Assembly: GCA_030435675.1 (NCBI GenBank)
Contig: CM059623.1
Coordinates: forward strand, 1 to 64,000
Length of the DNA stretch: 64,000 nucleotides
Reading direction: 5' to 3'
From: Steinernema hermaphroditum
Taxonomy: Eukaryota > Nematoda > Chromadorea > Rhabditida > Steinernematidae
Shown here one piece after another: positions 39,345-53,500 of the stretch; position 1 is the first letter of the stretch; each line of letters starts with the position of its first letter. The notes beneath the pieces are model-generated. The model did no database searches, was not told where the DNA came from, and saw nothing but the letters and a program-made list of their open reading frames with translations. The position numbers and the translations under genes were made by a program.

Positions 39345-41420
39345 TTGGAGCAGGAGGGTCAGATGCAGAGCTTTTGGTATGAGCAAGGGCCCTGCTGTCT
39401 CGAATTGAAAGTTTTGCAGGAAACTAAGATAGTCCACAGTAAATCCAACGAGAATAGGCGCGTTCGATCAGGCTCGTGCAGTTCTACAAGATCCAATCAT
39501 AAAAATGCTATGGTACTTTGGAGCAGGAGGGTCAGATGCAGAGCTTTTGGTATGAGCAAGGGCCCTGCTGTCTCGAATTGAAAGTTTTGCAGGAAACTAA
39601 GATAGTCCACAGTAATCCCAACGGGAATAGGCGCGTTCGATCAGGCTCGTGCAGTTCTATAAGATCCAATCATAAAAATGATATGGTACTTTGGAGCAGG
39701 AGGGTCAGATGCAGAGCTTTTGGTATGAGCAAGGGCCCTGCTGTCTCGAATTGAAAGTTTTGCAGGAAACTAAGATAGTCCACAGTAATCCCAACGGGAA
39801 TAGGCGCGTTCGATCAGGCTCGTGCAGTTCTACAAGATACAGTCATAAAAATGCTATGGTACTTTGGAGCGGGAGGGTCAGATGCAGAGCTCTTTGTATG
39901 AGCAAGGACCCTGCTGTCTCGAATTGAAAGTTTTGCAGGAAACTAAGATAGTCCACAGTAATCCCAACGGGAATAGGCGCGTTCGATCAGGCTCGTGCAG
40001 TTCTACAAGATCCAATCATAAAAATGCTATGGTACTTTGGAGCAGGAGGGTCAGATGCAGAGCTTTTGGTATGAGCAAGGGCCCTGCTGTCTCGAATTGA
40101 AAGTTTTGCAGGAAACTAAGATAGTCCACAGTAAATCCAACGAGAATAGGCGCGTTCGATCAGGCTCGTGCAGTTCTACAAGATCCAATCATAAAAATGC
40201 TATGGTACTTTGGAGCAGGAGGGTCAGATGCAGAGCTTTTGGTATGAGCAAGGGCCCTGCTGTCTCGAATTGAAAGTTTTGCAGGAAACTAAGATAGTCC
40301 ACAGTAATCCCAACGGGAATAGGCGCGTTCGATCAGGCTCGTGCAGTTCTATAAGATCCAATCATAAAAATGATATGGTACTTTGGAGCAGGAGGGTCAG
40401 ATGCAGAGCTTTTGGTATGAGCAAGGGCCCTGCTGTCTCGAATTGAAAGTTTTGCAGGAAACTAAGATAGTCCACAGTAATCCCAACGGGAATAGGCGCG
40501 TTCGATCAGGCTCGTGCAGTTCTACAAGATACAATCATAAAAATGCTACGGTACTTTGGAGCGGGAGGGTCAGATGCAGAGCTCTTTGTATGAGCAAGGA
40601 CCCTGCTGTCTCGAATTGAAAGTTTTGCAGGAAACTAAGATAGTCCACAGTAATCCCAACGGGAATAGGCGCGTTCGATCAGGCTCGTGCAGTTCTACAA
40701 GATCCAATCATAAAAATGCTATGGTACTTTGGAGCAGGAGGGTCAGATGCAGAGCTTTTGGTATGAGCAAGGGCCCTGCTGTCTCGAATTGAAAGTTTTG
40801 CAGGAAACTAAGATAGTCCACAGTAAATGCAACGAGAATAGGCGCGTACGATCAGGCTCGTGCAGTTCTACAAGATCCAATCATAAAAATGCTATGGTAC
40901 TTTGGAGCAGGAGGGTCACATGCAGAGCTTTTGGTATGAGCAAGGGCCCTGCTGTCTCGAATTGAAAGTTTTGCAGGAAACTAAGATAGTCCACAGTAAT
41001 CCCAACGGGAATAGGCGCGTTCGATCAGGCTCGTGCAGTTCTATAAGATCCAATCATAAAAATGATATGGTACTTTGGAGCAGGAGGGTCAGATGCAGAG
41101 CTTTTGGTATGAGCAAGGGCCCTGCTGTCTCGAATTGAAAGTTTTGCAGGAAACTAAGATAGTCCACAGTAATCCCAACGGGAATAGGCGCGTTCGATCA
41201 GGCTCGTGCAGTTCTACAAGATACAATCATAAAAATGCTACGGTACTTTGGAGCGGGAGGGTCAGATGCAGAGCTCTTTGTATGAGCAAGGACCCTGCTG
41301 TCTCGAATTGAAAGTTTTGCAGGAAACTAAGATAGTCCACAGTAATCCCAACGGGAATAGGCGCGTTCGATCAGGCTCGTGCAGTTCTATAAGATCCAAT
41401 CATAAAAATGATATGGTACT
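39345..41420 (+). repeat. Four-monomer higher-order repeat, 692 bp, three copies
   Basis: Subtype order repeats every 692 bp from anchors 39,345, 40,037 and 40,729: an aaatccaacgagaa or aaatgcaacgagaa unit, then two taatcccaacggg units (the second with the atacaatcat right half and a gcgggaggg start to the following unit), then another taatcccaacggg unit. The third copy differs at several sites. It is the shortest clear higher-order period in the left array. Confidence 0.8.
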
Positions 41421-42804
41421 TTGGAGCAGGAGGGTCAGATGCAGAGCTTTTGGTATGAGCAAGGGCCCTGCTGTCTCGAATTGAAAGTTTTGCAGGAAAC
41501 TAAGATAGTCCACAGGAAATGCAACGAGAATAGGCGCGTTCGATCAGGCTCGTGCAGTTCTATAAGATCCAATCATAAAAATGATATGGTACTTTGGAGC
41601 AGGAGGGTCAGATGCAGAGCTCTTGGTATGAGCAAGGGTCCTGCTGTCTCGAATTGAAAGTTTTGCAGGAAACTAAGATAGTCCACAGTAATCCCAACGG
41701 GAATAGGCGCGTTCGATCAGGCTCGTGCAGTTCTATAAGATCCAATCATAAAAATGATATGGTACTTTGGAGCAGGAGGGTCAGATGCAGAGCTTTTGGT
41801 ATGAGCAAGGGCCCTGCTGTCTCGAATTGAAAGTTTTGCAGGAAACTAAGATAGTCCACAGGAAATCCAACAAGAGTAGGCGCGTTCGATCAGGCTCGTG
41901 CAGTTCTACAAGATACAATCATAAAAATGCTACGGTACTTTGGAGCGGGAGGGTCAGATGCAGAGCTCTTTGTATGAGCAAGGACCCTGCTGTCTCGAAT
42001 TGAAAGTTTTGCAGGAAACTAAGATAGTCCACAGTAATCCCAACGGGAATAGGCGCGTTCGATCAGGCTCGTGCAGTTCTATAAGATCCAATCATAAAAA
42101 TGATATGGTACTTTGGAGCAGGAGGGTCAGATGCAGAGCTCTTGGTATGAGCAAGGGCCCTGCTGTCTCGAATTGAAAGTTTTGCAGGAAACTAAGATAG
42201 TCCACAGTAATCCCAACGGGAATAGGCGCGTTCGATCAGGCTCGTGCAGTTCTATAAGATCCAATCATAAAAATGATATGGTACTTTGGAGCAGGAGGGT
42301 CAGATGCAGAGCTTTTGGTATGAGCAAGGGCCCTGCTGTCTCGAATTGAAAGTTTTGCAGGAAACTAAGATAGTCCACAGGAAATGCAACGAGAATAGGC
42401 GCGTTCGATCAGGCTCGTGCAGTTCTACAAGATACAATCATAAAAATGCTACGGTACTTTGGAGCGGGAGGGTCAGATGCAGAGCTCTTTGTATGAGCAA
42501 GGACCCTGCTGTCTCGAATTGAAAGTTTTGCAGGAAACTAAGATAGTCCACAGTAAATGCAACGAGAATAGGCGCGTACGATCAGGCTCGTGCAGTTCTA
42601 CAAGATACAATCATAAAAATGATATGGTACTTTGGAGCAGGAGGGTCAGATGCAGAGCTCTTGGTATGAGCAAGGGTCCTGCTGTCTCGAATTGAAAGTT
42701 TTGCAGGAAACTAAGATAGTCCACAGTAATCCCAACGGGAATAGGCGCGTTCGATCAGGCTCGTGCAGTTCTATAAGATCCAATCATAAAAATGATATGG
42801 TACT

Positions 42805-43029
42805 TTGGAGCAGGAGGGTCAGATGCAGAGCTTTTGGTATGAGCAAGGGCCCTGCTGTCTCGAATTGAAAGTTTTGCAGGAAACTAAGATAGTCCACAGG
42901 AAATGCAACGAGAATAGGCGCGTTCGATCACGCTCGTGCAGTTCTACAAGATCCAATCATAAAAATTGGAGCGGAGGGGTCAGATGCAGAGCTTTTGGTA
43001 TGAGCAAGGGCCCTGCTGTCTCGAATTGA
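42805..43029 (+). repeat. 161-bp monomer with the 12-bp deletion (second location)
   Basis: The deletion is the same aaaaat/tggagc junction as at 22,712, here at 42,966 and about 20 kb away. Its monomer also carries cgatcacgctcg instead of cgatcaggctcg. The cgatcacg variant recurs at about 44,126 and 45,856. Confidence 0.9.
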
Positions 43030-43657
43030 AAGTTTTGCAGGAAACTAAGATAGTCCACAGTAAATGCAACGAGAATAGGCGCGTACGATCAGGCTCGTGC
43101 AGTTCTACAAGATCCAATCATAAAAATGCTATGGTACTTTGGAGCAGGAGGGTCAGATGCAGAGCTTTTGGTATGAGCAAGGGCCCTGCTGTCTCGAATT
43201 GAAAGTTTTGCAGGAAACTAAGATAGTCCACAGTAAATGCAACGAGAATAGGCGCGTACGATCAGGCTCGTGCAGTTCTACAAGATCCAATCATAAAAAT
43301 GCTATGGTACTTTGGAGCAGGAGGGTCAGATGCAGAGCTTTTGGTATGAGCAAGGGCCCTGCTGTCTCGAATTGAAAGTTTTGCAGGAAACTAAGATAGT
43401 CCACAGTAATCCCAACGGGAATAGGCGCGTTCGATCAGGCTCGTGCAGTTCTATAAGATCCAATCATAAAAATGATATGGTACTTTGGAGCAGGAGGGTC
43501 AGATGCAGAGCTTTTGGTATGAGCAAGGGCCCTGCTGTCTCGAATTGAAAGTTTTGCAGGAAACTAAGATAGTCCACAGTAATCCCAACGGGAATAGGCG
43601 CGTTCGATCAGGCTCGTGCAGTTCTACAAGATACAATCATAAAAATGCTACGGTACT

Positions 43658-46600
43658 TTGGAGCGGGAGGGTCAGATGCAGAGCTCTTTGTATGAGCAAG
43701 GACCCTGCTGTCTCGAATTGAAAGTTTTGCAGGAAACTAAGATAGTCCACAGTAATCCCAACGGGAATAGGCGCGTTCGATCAGGCTCGTGCAGTTCTAT
43801 AAGATCCAATCATAAAAATGATATGGTACTTTGGAGCAGGAGGGTCAGATGCAGAGCTTTTGGTATGAGCAAGGGCCCTGCTGTCTCGAATTGAAAGTTT
43901 TGCAGGAAACTAAGATAGTCCACAGGAAATGCAACGGGAATAGGCGCGTTCGATCAGGCTCGTGCAGTTCTATAAGATCCAATCATAAAAATGATATGGT
44001 ACTTTGGAGCAGGAGGGTCAGATGCAGAGCTTTTGGTATGAGCAAGGGCCCTGCTGTCTCGAATTGAAAGTTTTGCAGGAAACTAAGATAGTCCACAGGA
44101 AATGCAACGAGAATAGGCGCGTTCGATCACGCTCGTGCAGTTCTACAAGATCCAATCATAAAAATGATATGGTACTTTGGAGCAGGAGGGTCAGATGCAG
44201 AGCTCTTGGTATGAGCAAGGGCCCTGCTGTCTCGAATTGAAAGTTTTGCAGGAAACTAAGATAGTCCACAGTAATCCCAACGGGAATAGGCGCGTTCGAT
44301 CAGGCTCGTGCAGTTCTATAAGATCCAATCATAAAAATGATATGGTACTTTGGAGCAGGAGGGTCAGATGCAGAGCTTTTGGTATGAGCAAGGGCCCTGC
44401 TGTCTCGAATTGAAAGTTTTGCAGGAAACTAAGATAGTCCACAGGAAATCCAACAAGAGTAGGCGCGTTCGATCAGGCTCGTGCAGTTCTACAAGATCCA
44501 ATCATAAAAATGCTATGGTACTTTGGAGCAGGAGGGTCAGATGCAGAGCTTTTGGTATGAGCAAGGGCCTATCTGTCTCGAATTGAAAGTTTTGCAGGAA
44601 ACTAAGATAGTCCGCAGGAAATCCAACGAGAGTAGGCGCGTTCGATCAGGCTCGTGCAGTTCTACAAGATCCAATCATAAAAATGCTATGGTACTTTGGA
44701 GCAGGAGGGTCAGATGCAGAGCTCTTGGTATGAGCAAGGGCCCTGCTGTCTCGAATTGAAAGTTTTGCAGGAAACTAAGATAGTCCACAGTAATCCCAAC
44801 GGGAATAGGCGCGTTCGATCAGGCTCGTGCAGTTCTATAAGATCCAATCATAAAAATGATATGGTACTTTGGAGCAGGAGGGTCAGATGCAGAGCTTTTG
44901 GTATGAGCAAGGGCCCTGCTGTCTCGAATTGAAAGTTTTGCAGGAAACTAAGATAGTCCACAGGAAATCCAACAAGAGTAGGCGCGTTCGATCAGGCTCG
45001 TGCAGTTCTACAAGATCCAATCATAAAAATGCTATGGTACTTTGGAGCAGGAGGGTCAGATGCAGAGCTTTTGGTATGAGCAAGGGCCTATCTGTCTCGA
45101 ATTGAAAGTTTTGCAGGAAACTAAGATAGTCCGCAGGAAATCCAACGAGAGTAGGCGCGTTCGATCAGGCTCGTGCAGTTCTATAAGATCCAATCATAAA
45201 AATGATATGGTACTTTGGAGCAGGAGGGTCAGATGCAGAGCTCTTGGTATGAGCAAGGGCCCTGCTGTCTCGAATTGAAAGTTTTGCAGGAAACTACGAT
45301 AGTCCACAGGAAATCCAACAAGAGTAGGCGCGTTCGATCAGGCTCGTGCAGTTCTACAAGATACAATCATAAAAATGCTACGGTACTTTGGAGCGGGAGG
45401 GTCAGATGCAGAGCTCTTTGTATGAGCAAGGACCCTGCTGTCTCGAATTGAAAGTTTTGCAGGAAACTAAGATAGTCCACAGTAATCCCAACGGGAATAG
45501 GCGCGTTCGATCAGGCTCGTGCAGTTCTATAAGATCCAATCATAAAAATGATATGGTACTTTGGAGCAGGAGGGTCAGATGCAGAGCTTTTGGTATGAGC
45601 AAGGGCCCTGCTGTCTCGAATTGAAAGTTTTGCAGGAAACTAAGATAGTCCACAGGAAATGCAACGGGAATAGGCGCGTTCGATCAGGCTCGTGCAGTTC
45701 TATAAGATCCAATCATAAAAATGATATGGTACTTTGGAGCAGGAGGGTCAGATGCAGAGCTTTTGGTATGAGCAAGGGCCCTGCTGTCTCGAATTGAAAG
45801 TTTTGCAGGAAACTAAGATAGTCCACAGGAAATGCAACGAGAATAGGCGCGTTCGATCACGCTCGTGCAGTTCTACAAGATCCAATCATAAAAATGATAT
45901 GGTACTTTGGAGCAGGAGGGTCAGATGCAGAGCTCTTGGTATGAGCAAGGGCCCTGCTGTCTCGAATTGAAAGTTTTGCAGGAAACTAAGATAGTCCACA
46001 GTAATCCCAACGGGAATAGGCGCGTTCGATCAGGCTCGTGCAGTTCTATAAGATCCAATCATAAAAATGATATGGTACTTTGGAGCAGGAGGGTCAGATG
46101 CAGAGCTTTTGGTATGAGCAAGGGCCCTGCTGTCTCGAATTGAAAGTTTTGCAGGAAACTAAGATAGTCCACAGGAAATCCAACAAGAGTAGGCGCGTTC
46201 GATCAGGCTCGTGCAGTTCTACAAGATCCAATCATAAAAATGCTATGGTACTTTGGAGCAGGAGGGTCAGATGCAGAGCTTTTGGTATGAGCAAGGGCCT
46301 ATCTGTCTCGAATTGAAAGTTTTGCAGGAAACTAAGATAGTCCGCAGGAAATCCAACGAGAGTAGGCGCGTTCGATCAGGCTCGTGCAGTTCTACAAGAT
46401 CCAATCATAAAAATGCTATGGTACTTTGGAGCAGGAGGGTCAGATGCAGAGCTCTTGGTATGAGCAAGGGCCCTGCTGTCTCGAATTGAAAGTTTTGCAG
46501 GAAACTAAGATAGTCCACAGTAATCCCAACGGGAATAGGCGCGTTCGATCAGGCTCGTGCAGTTCTATAAGATCCAATCATAAAAATGATATGGTACTTT

Positions 46601-47117
46601 GGAGCAGGAGGGTCAGATGCAGAGCTTTTGGTATGAGCAAGGGCCCTGCTGTCTCGAATTGAAAGTTTTGCAGGAAACTAAGATAGTCCACAGGAAATCC
46701 AACAAGAGTAGGCGCGTTCGATCAGGCTCGTGCAGTTCTACAAGATCCAATCATAAAAATGCTATGGTACTTTGGAGCAGGAGGGTCAGATGCAGAGCTT
46801 TTGGTATGAGCAAGGGCCTATCTGTCTCGAATTGAAAGTTTTGCAGGAAACTAAGATAGTCCGCAGGAAATCCAACGAGAGTAGGCGCGTTCGATCAGGC
46901 TCGTGCAGTTCTATAAGATCCAATCATAAAAATGATATGGTACTTTGGAGCAGGAGGGTCAGATGCAGAGCTCTTGGTATGAGCAAGGGCCCTGCTGTCT
47001 CGAATTGAAAGTTTTGCAGGAAACTACGATAGTCCACAGGAAATCCAACAAGAGTAGGCGCGTTCGATCAGGCTCGTGCAGTTCTATAAGATCCAATCAT
47101 AAAAATGATATGGTACT
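43658..47117 (+). repeat. Ten-monomer higher-order repeat, 1,730 bp, two tandem copies
   Basis: Copies are 43,658-45,387 and 45,388-47,117. Both contain, in order, a gcgggaggg-derived unit, an aaatgcaacggg unit, the cgatcacg unit, then two rounds of a three-monomer subunit, and finally a unit with gaaactacgatag (45,292 and 47,022). The three-monomer subunit (519 bp: 44,177/44,696 and 45,907/46,426) includes a unit with gggcctatctgtc. The higher-order repeat is therefore nested. The copies differ mainly in the right half of the last monomer. Confidence 0.9.
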
Positions 47118-50100
47118 TTGGAGCAGGAGGGTCAGATGCAGAGCTCTTGGTATGAGCAAGGGCCCTGCTGTCTCGAATTGAAAGTTTTGCAGGAAACTAA
47201 GATAGTCCACAGTAATCCCAACGGGAATAGGCGCGTTCGATCAGGCTCGTGCAGTTCTATAAGATCCAATCATAAAAATGATATGGTACTTTGGAGCAGG
47301 AGGGTCAGATGCAGAGCTCTTGGTATGAGCAAGGGCCCTGCTGTCTCGAATTGAAAGTTTTGCAGGAAACTAAGATAGTCCACAGGAAATGCAACGAGAA
47401 TAGGTGCGTTCGATCAGGCTCGTGCAGTTCTACAAGATCCAATCATAAAAATTGGAGCGGAGGGGTCAGATGCAGAGCTTTTGGTATGAGCAAGGGCCTA
47501 TCTGTCTCGAATTGAAAGTTTTGCAGGAAACTAAGATAGTCCGCAGGAAATCCAACGAGAGTAGGCGCGTTCGATCAGGCTCGTGCAGTTCTACAAGATC
47601 CAATCATAAAAATGCTATGGTACTTTGGAGCAGGAGGGTCAGATGCAGAGCTTTTGGTATGAGCAAGGGCCCTGCTGTCTCGAATTGAAAGTTTTGCAGG
47701 AAACTAGGATAGTCCACAGTAATCCCAACGGGAATAGGCGCGTTCGATCAGGCTCGTGCAGTTCTATAAGATCCAATCATAAAAATGCTATGGTACTTTG
47801 GAGCAGGAGGGTCAGATGCAGAGCTCTTGGTATGAGCAAGGGCCCTGCTGTCTCGAATTGAAAGTTTTGCAGGAAACTAAGATAGTCCACAGTAATCCCA
47901 ACGGGAATAGGCGCGTTCGATCAGGCTCGTGCAGTTCTATAAGATCCAATCATAAAAATGATATGGTACTTTGGAGCAGGAGGGTCAGATGCAGAGCTTT
48001 TGGTATGAGCAAGGGCCCTGCTGTCTCGAATTGAAAGTTTTGCAGGAAACTAAGATAGTCCACAGTAAATGCAACGAGAATAGGCGCGTACGATCAGGCT
48101 CGTGCAGTTCTATAAGATCCAATCATAAAAATGCTATGGTACTTTGGAGCAGGAGGGTCAGATGCAGAGCTCTTGGTATGAGCAAGGGCCCTGCTGTCTC
48201 GAATTGAAAGTTTTGCAGGAAACTAAGATAGTCCACAGTAATCCCAACGGGAATAGGCGCGTTCGATCAGGCTCGTGCAGTTCTACAAGATCCAATCATA
48301 AAAATGCTATGGTACTTTGGAGCAGGAGGGTCAGATGCAGAGCTCTTGGTATGAGCAAGGGCCCTGCTGTCTCGAATTGAAAGTTTTGCAGGAAACTAAG
48401 ATAGTCCACAGGAAATGCAACGAGAATAGGTGCGTTCGATCAGGCTCGTGCAGTTCTACAAGATCCAATCATAAAAATTGGAGCGGAGGGGTCAGATGCA
48501 GAGCTTTTGGTATGAGCAAGGGCCTATCTGTCTCGAATTGAAAGTTTTGCAGGAAACTAAGATAGTCCGCAGGAAATCCAACGAGAGTAGGCGCGTTCGA
48601 TCAGGCTCGTGCAGTTCTACAAGATCCAATCATAAAAATGCTATGGTACTTTGGAGCAGGAGGGTCAGATGCAGAGCTTTTGGTATGAGCAAGGGCCTAT
48701 CTGTCTCGAATTGAAAGTTTTGCAGGAAACTAAGATAGTCCGCAGGAAATCCAACGAGAGTAGGCGCGTTCGATCAGGCTCGTGCAGTTCTACAAGATCC
48801 AATCATAAAAATGCTATGGTACTTTGGAGCAGGAGGGTCAGATGCAGAGCTCTTGGTATGAGCAAGGGCCCTGCTGTCTCGAATTGAAAGTTTTGCAGGA
48901 AACTAAGATAGTCCACAGTAATCCCAACGGGAATAGGCGCGTTCGATCAGGCTCGTGCAGTTCTATAAGATCCAATCATAAAAATGATATGGTACTTTGG
49001 AGCAGGAGGGTCAGATGCAGAGCTTTTGGTATGAGCAAGGGCCCTGCTGTCTCGAATTGAAAGTTTTGCAGGAAACTAAGATAGTCCACAGGAAATCCAA
49101 CAAGAGTAGGCGCGTTCGATCAGGCTCGTGCAGTTCTACAAGATCCAATCATAAAAATGCTATGGTACTTTGGAGCAGGAGGGTCAGATGCAGAGCTTTT
49201 GGTATGAGCAAGGGCCTATCTGTCTCGAATTGAAAGTTTTGCAGGAAACTAAGATAGTCCGCAGGAAATCCAACGAGAGTAGGCGCGTTCGATCAGGCTC
49301 GTGCAGTTCTATAAGATCCAATCATAAAAATGATATGGTACTTTGGAGCAGGAGGGTCAGATGCAGAGCTCTTGGTATGAGCAAGGGCCCTGCTGTCTCG
49401 AATTGAAAGTTTTGCAGGAAACTACGATAGTCCACAGGAAATCCAACAAGAGTAGGCGCGTTCGATCAGGCTCGTGCAGTTCTATAAGATCCAATCATAA
49501 AAATGATATGGTACTTTGGAGCAGGAGGGTCAGATGCAGAGCTCTTGGTATGAGCAAGGGCCCTGCTGTCTCGAATTGAAAGTTTTGCAGGAAACTAAGA
49601 TAGTCCACAGTAATCCCAACGGGAATAGGCGCGTTCGATCAGGCTCGTGCAGTTCTATAAGATCCAATCATAAAAATGATATGGTACTTTGGAGCAGGAG
49701 GGTCAGATGCAGAGCTCTTGGTATGAGCAAGGGCCCTGCTGTCTCGAATTGAAAGTTTTGCAGGAAACTAAGATAGTCCACAGGAAATGCAACGAGAATA
49801 GGTGCGTTCGATCAGGCTCGTGCAGTTCTACAAGATCCAATCATAAAAATTGGAGCGGAGGGGTCAGATGCAGAGCTTTTGGTATGAGCAAGGGCCTATC
49901 TGTCTCGAATTGAAAGTTTTGCAGGAAACTAAGATAGTCCGCAGGAAATCCAACGAGAGTAGGCGCGTTCGATCAGGCTCGTGCAGTTCTACAAGATCCA
50001 ATCATAAAAATGCTATGGTACTTTGGAGCAGGAGGGTCAGATGCAGAGCTTTTGGTATGAGCAAGGGCCCTGCTGTCTCGAATTGAAAGTTTTGCAGGAA

Positions 50101-50541
50101 ACTAGGATAGTCCACAGTAATCCCAACGGGAATAGGCGCGTTCGATCAGGCTCGTGCAGTTCTATAAGATCCAATCATAAAAATGCTATGGTACTTTGGA
50201 GCAGGAGGGTCAGATGCAGAGCTCTTGGTATGAGCAAGGGCCCTGCTGTCTCGAATTGAAAGTTTTGCAGGAAACTAAGATAGTCCACAGTAATCCCAAC
50301 GGGAATAGGCGCGTTCGATCAGGCTCGTGCAGTTCTATAAGATCCAATCATAAAAATGATATGGTACTTTGGAGCAGGAGGGTCAGATGCAGAGCTTTTG
50401 GTATGAGCAAGGGCCCTGCTGTCTCGAATTGAAAGTTTTGCAGGAAACTAAGATAGTCCACAGTAAATGCAACGAGAATAGGCGCGTACGATCAGGCTCG
50501 TGCAGTTCTATAAGATCCAATCATAAAAATGATATGGTACT
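46253..50541 (+). repeat. Block 46,253-48,143 repeated at 48,651-50,541 (2,398 bp offset)
   Basis: Eleven successive monomers match in order, including three private markers. These are gaaactacgatag (47,022 and 49,420), the 12-bp deletion (47,452 and 49,850) and gaaactaggatag (47,701 and 50,099). The offset equals 14 x 173 minus 24 bp, as expected because two 161-bp monomers lie between equivalent points. A further copy of the deletion monomer at 48,478 sits in the spacer. Confidence 0.9.
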
Positions 50542-53500
50542 TTGGAGCAGGAGGGTCAGATGCAGAGCTCTTGGTATGAGCAAGGGCCCTGCTGTCTCGA
50601 ATTGAAAGTTTTGCAGGAAACTAAGATAGTCCACAGTAATCCCAACGGGAATAGGCGCGTTCGATCAGGCTCGTGCAGTTCTATAAGATCCAATCATAAA
50701 AATGCTATGGTACTTTGGAGCAGGAGGGTCAGATGCAGAGCTCTTGGTATGAGCAAGGGCCCTGCTGTCTCGAATTGAAAGTTTTGCAGGAAACTAAGAT
50801 AGTCCACAGTAATCCCAACGGGAATAGGCGCGTTCGATCAGGCTCGTGCAGTTCTATAAGATCCAATCATAAAAATGATATGGTACTTTGGAGCAGGAGG
50901 GTCAGATGCAGAGCTTTTGGTATGAGCAAGGGCCCTGCTGTCTCGAATTGAAAGTTTTGCAGGAAACTAAGATAGTCCACAGTAATCCCAACGGGAATAG
51001 GCGCGTTCGATCAGGCTCGTGCAGTTCTATAAGATCCAATCATAAAAATGATATGGTACTTTGGAGCAGGAGGGTCAGATGCAGAGCTTTTGGTATGAGC
51101 AAGGGCCCTGCTGTCTCGAATTGAAAGTTTTGCAGGAAACTAAGATAGTCCACAGTAATCCCAACGGGAATAGGCGCGTTCGATCAGGCTCGTGCAGTTC
51201 TACAAGATCCAATCATAAAAATGCTATGGTACTTTGGAGCAGGAGGGTCAGATGCAGAGCTTTTGGAACGAGCAAGGGCCCTGCTGTCTCGAATTGAAAG
51301 TTTTGCAGGAAACTAAGATAGTCCACAGTAATCCCAACGGGAATAGGCGCGTTCGATCAGGCTCGTGCAGTTCTATAAGATCCAATCATAAAAATGATAT
51401 GGTACTTTGGAGCAGGAGGGTCAGATGCAGAGCTTTTGGTATGAGCAAGGGCCCTGCTGTCTCGAATTGAAAGTTTTGCAGGAAACTAAGATAGTCCACA
51501 GTAAATGCAACGAGAATAGGCGCGTACGATCAGGCTCGTGCAGTTCTATAAGATCCAATCATAAAAATGATATGGTACTTTGGAGCAGGAGGGTCAGATG
51601 CAGAGCTTTTGGTATGAGCAAGGGCCCTGCTGTCTCGAATTGAAAGTTTTGCAGGAAACTAAGATAGTCCACAGTAAATGCAACGAGAATAGGCGCGTAC
51701 GATCAGGCTCGTGCAGTTCTACAAGATCCAATCATAAAAATGCTATGGTACTTTGGAGCAGGAGGGTCAGATGCAGAGCTCTTGGTATGAGCAAGGGCCC
51801 TGCTGTCTCGAATTGAAAGTTTTGCAGGAAACTAAGATAGTCCACAGTAATCCCAACGGGAATAGGCGCGTTCGATCAGGCTCGTGCAGTTCTATAAGAT
51901 CCAATCATAAAAATGCTATGGTACTTTGGAGCAGGAGGGTCAGATGCAGAGCTCTTGGTATGAGCAAGGGCCCTGCTGTCTCGAATTGAAAGTTTTGCAG
52001 GAAACTAAGATAGTCCACAGTAATCCCAACGGGAATAGGCGCGTTCGATCAGGCTCGTGCAGTTCTATAAGATCCAATCATAAAAATGATATGGTACTTT
52101 GGAGCAGGAGGGTCAGATGCAGAGCTTTTGGTATGAGCAAGGGCCCTGCTGTCTCGAATTGAAAGTTTTGCAGGAAACTAAGATAGTCCACAGTAATCCC
52201 AACGGGAATAGGCGCGTTCGATCAGGCTCGTGCAGTTCTATAAGATCCAATCATAAAAATGATATGGTACTTTGGAGCAGGAGGGTCAGATGCAGAGCTT
52301 TTGGTATGAGCAAGGGCCCTGCTGTCTCGAATTGAAAGTTTTGCAGGAAACTAAGATAGTCCACAGTAATCCCAACGGGAATAGGCGCGTTCGATCAGGC
52401 TCGTGCAGTTCTACAAGATCCAATCATAAAAATGCTATGGTACTTTGGAGCAGGAGGGTCAGATGCAGAGCTTTTGGAACGAGCAAGGGCCCTGCTGTCT
52501 CGAATTGAAAGTTTTGCAGGAAACTAAGATAGTCCACAGCAATCCCAACGGGAATAGGCGCGTTCGATCAGGCTCGTGCAGTTCTACAAGATCCAATCAT
52601 AAAAATGATATGGTACTTTGGAGCAGGAGGGTCAGATGCAGAGCTTTTGGTATGAGCAAGGGCCCTGCTGTCTCGAATTGAAAGTTTTGCAGGAAACTAA
52701 GATAGTCCACAGTAATCCCAACGGGAATAGGCGCGTTCGATCAGGCTCGTGCAGTTCTACAAGATCCAATCATAAAAATGCTATGGTACTTTGGAGCAGG
52801 AGGGTCAGATGCAGAGCTTTTGGAACGAGCAAGGGCCCTGCTGTCTCGAATTGAAAGTTTTGCAGGAAACTAAGATAGTCCACAGCAATCCCACCGGGAA
52901 TAGGCGCGTTCGATCAGGCTCGTGCAGTTCTACAAGATACAATCATAAAAATGCTATGGTACTTTGGAGCGGGAGGGTCAGATGCAGAACTCTTTGTATG
53001 AGCAAGGCCCCAACAGTCTCGAATTGAAAGTTTTGCAGGAAACTAAGATAGTCCACCGTATTCCCAGCGGGAATAGGCGCATTCGATCAGGCTCGTGCAG
53101 TTCTACAAGATCCAATCATAAAAATGATATGGTACTTTGGAGCAGGAGGGTCAGATGCAGAGCTTTTGGAACGAGCAAGGGCCCTGCTGTCTCGAATTGA
53201 AAGTTTTGCAGGAAACTAAGATAGTCCACAGCAATCCCAACGGGAATAGGCGCGTTCGATCAGGCTCGTGCAGTTCTACAAGATCCAATCATAAAAATGA
53301 TATGGTACTTTGGAGCAGGAGGGTCAGATGCAGAGCTTTTGGTATGAGCAAGGGCCCTGCTGTCTCGAATTGAAAGTTTTGCAGGAAACTAAGATAGTCC
53401 ACAGTAATCCCAACGGGAATAGGCGCGTTCGATCAGGCTCGTGCAGTTCTACAAGATCCAATCATAAAAATGCTATGGTACTTTGGAGCAGGAGGGTCAG

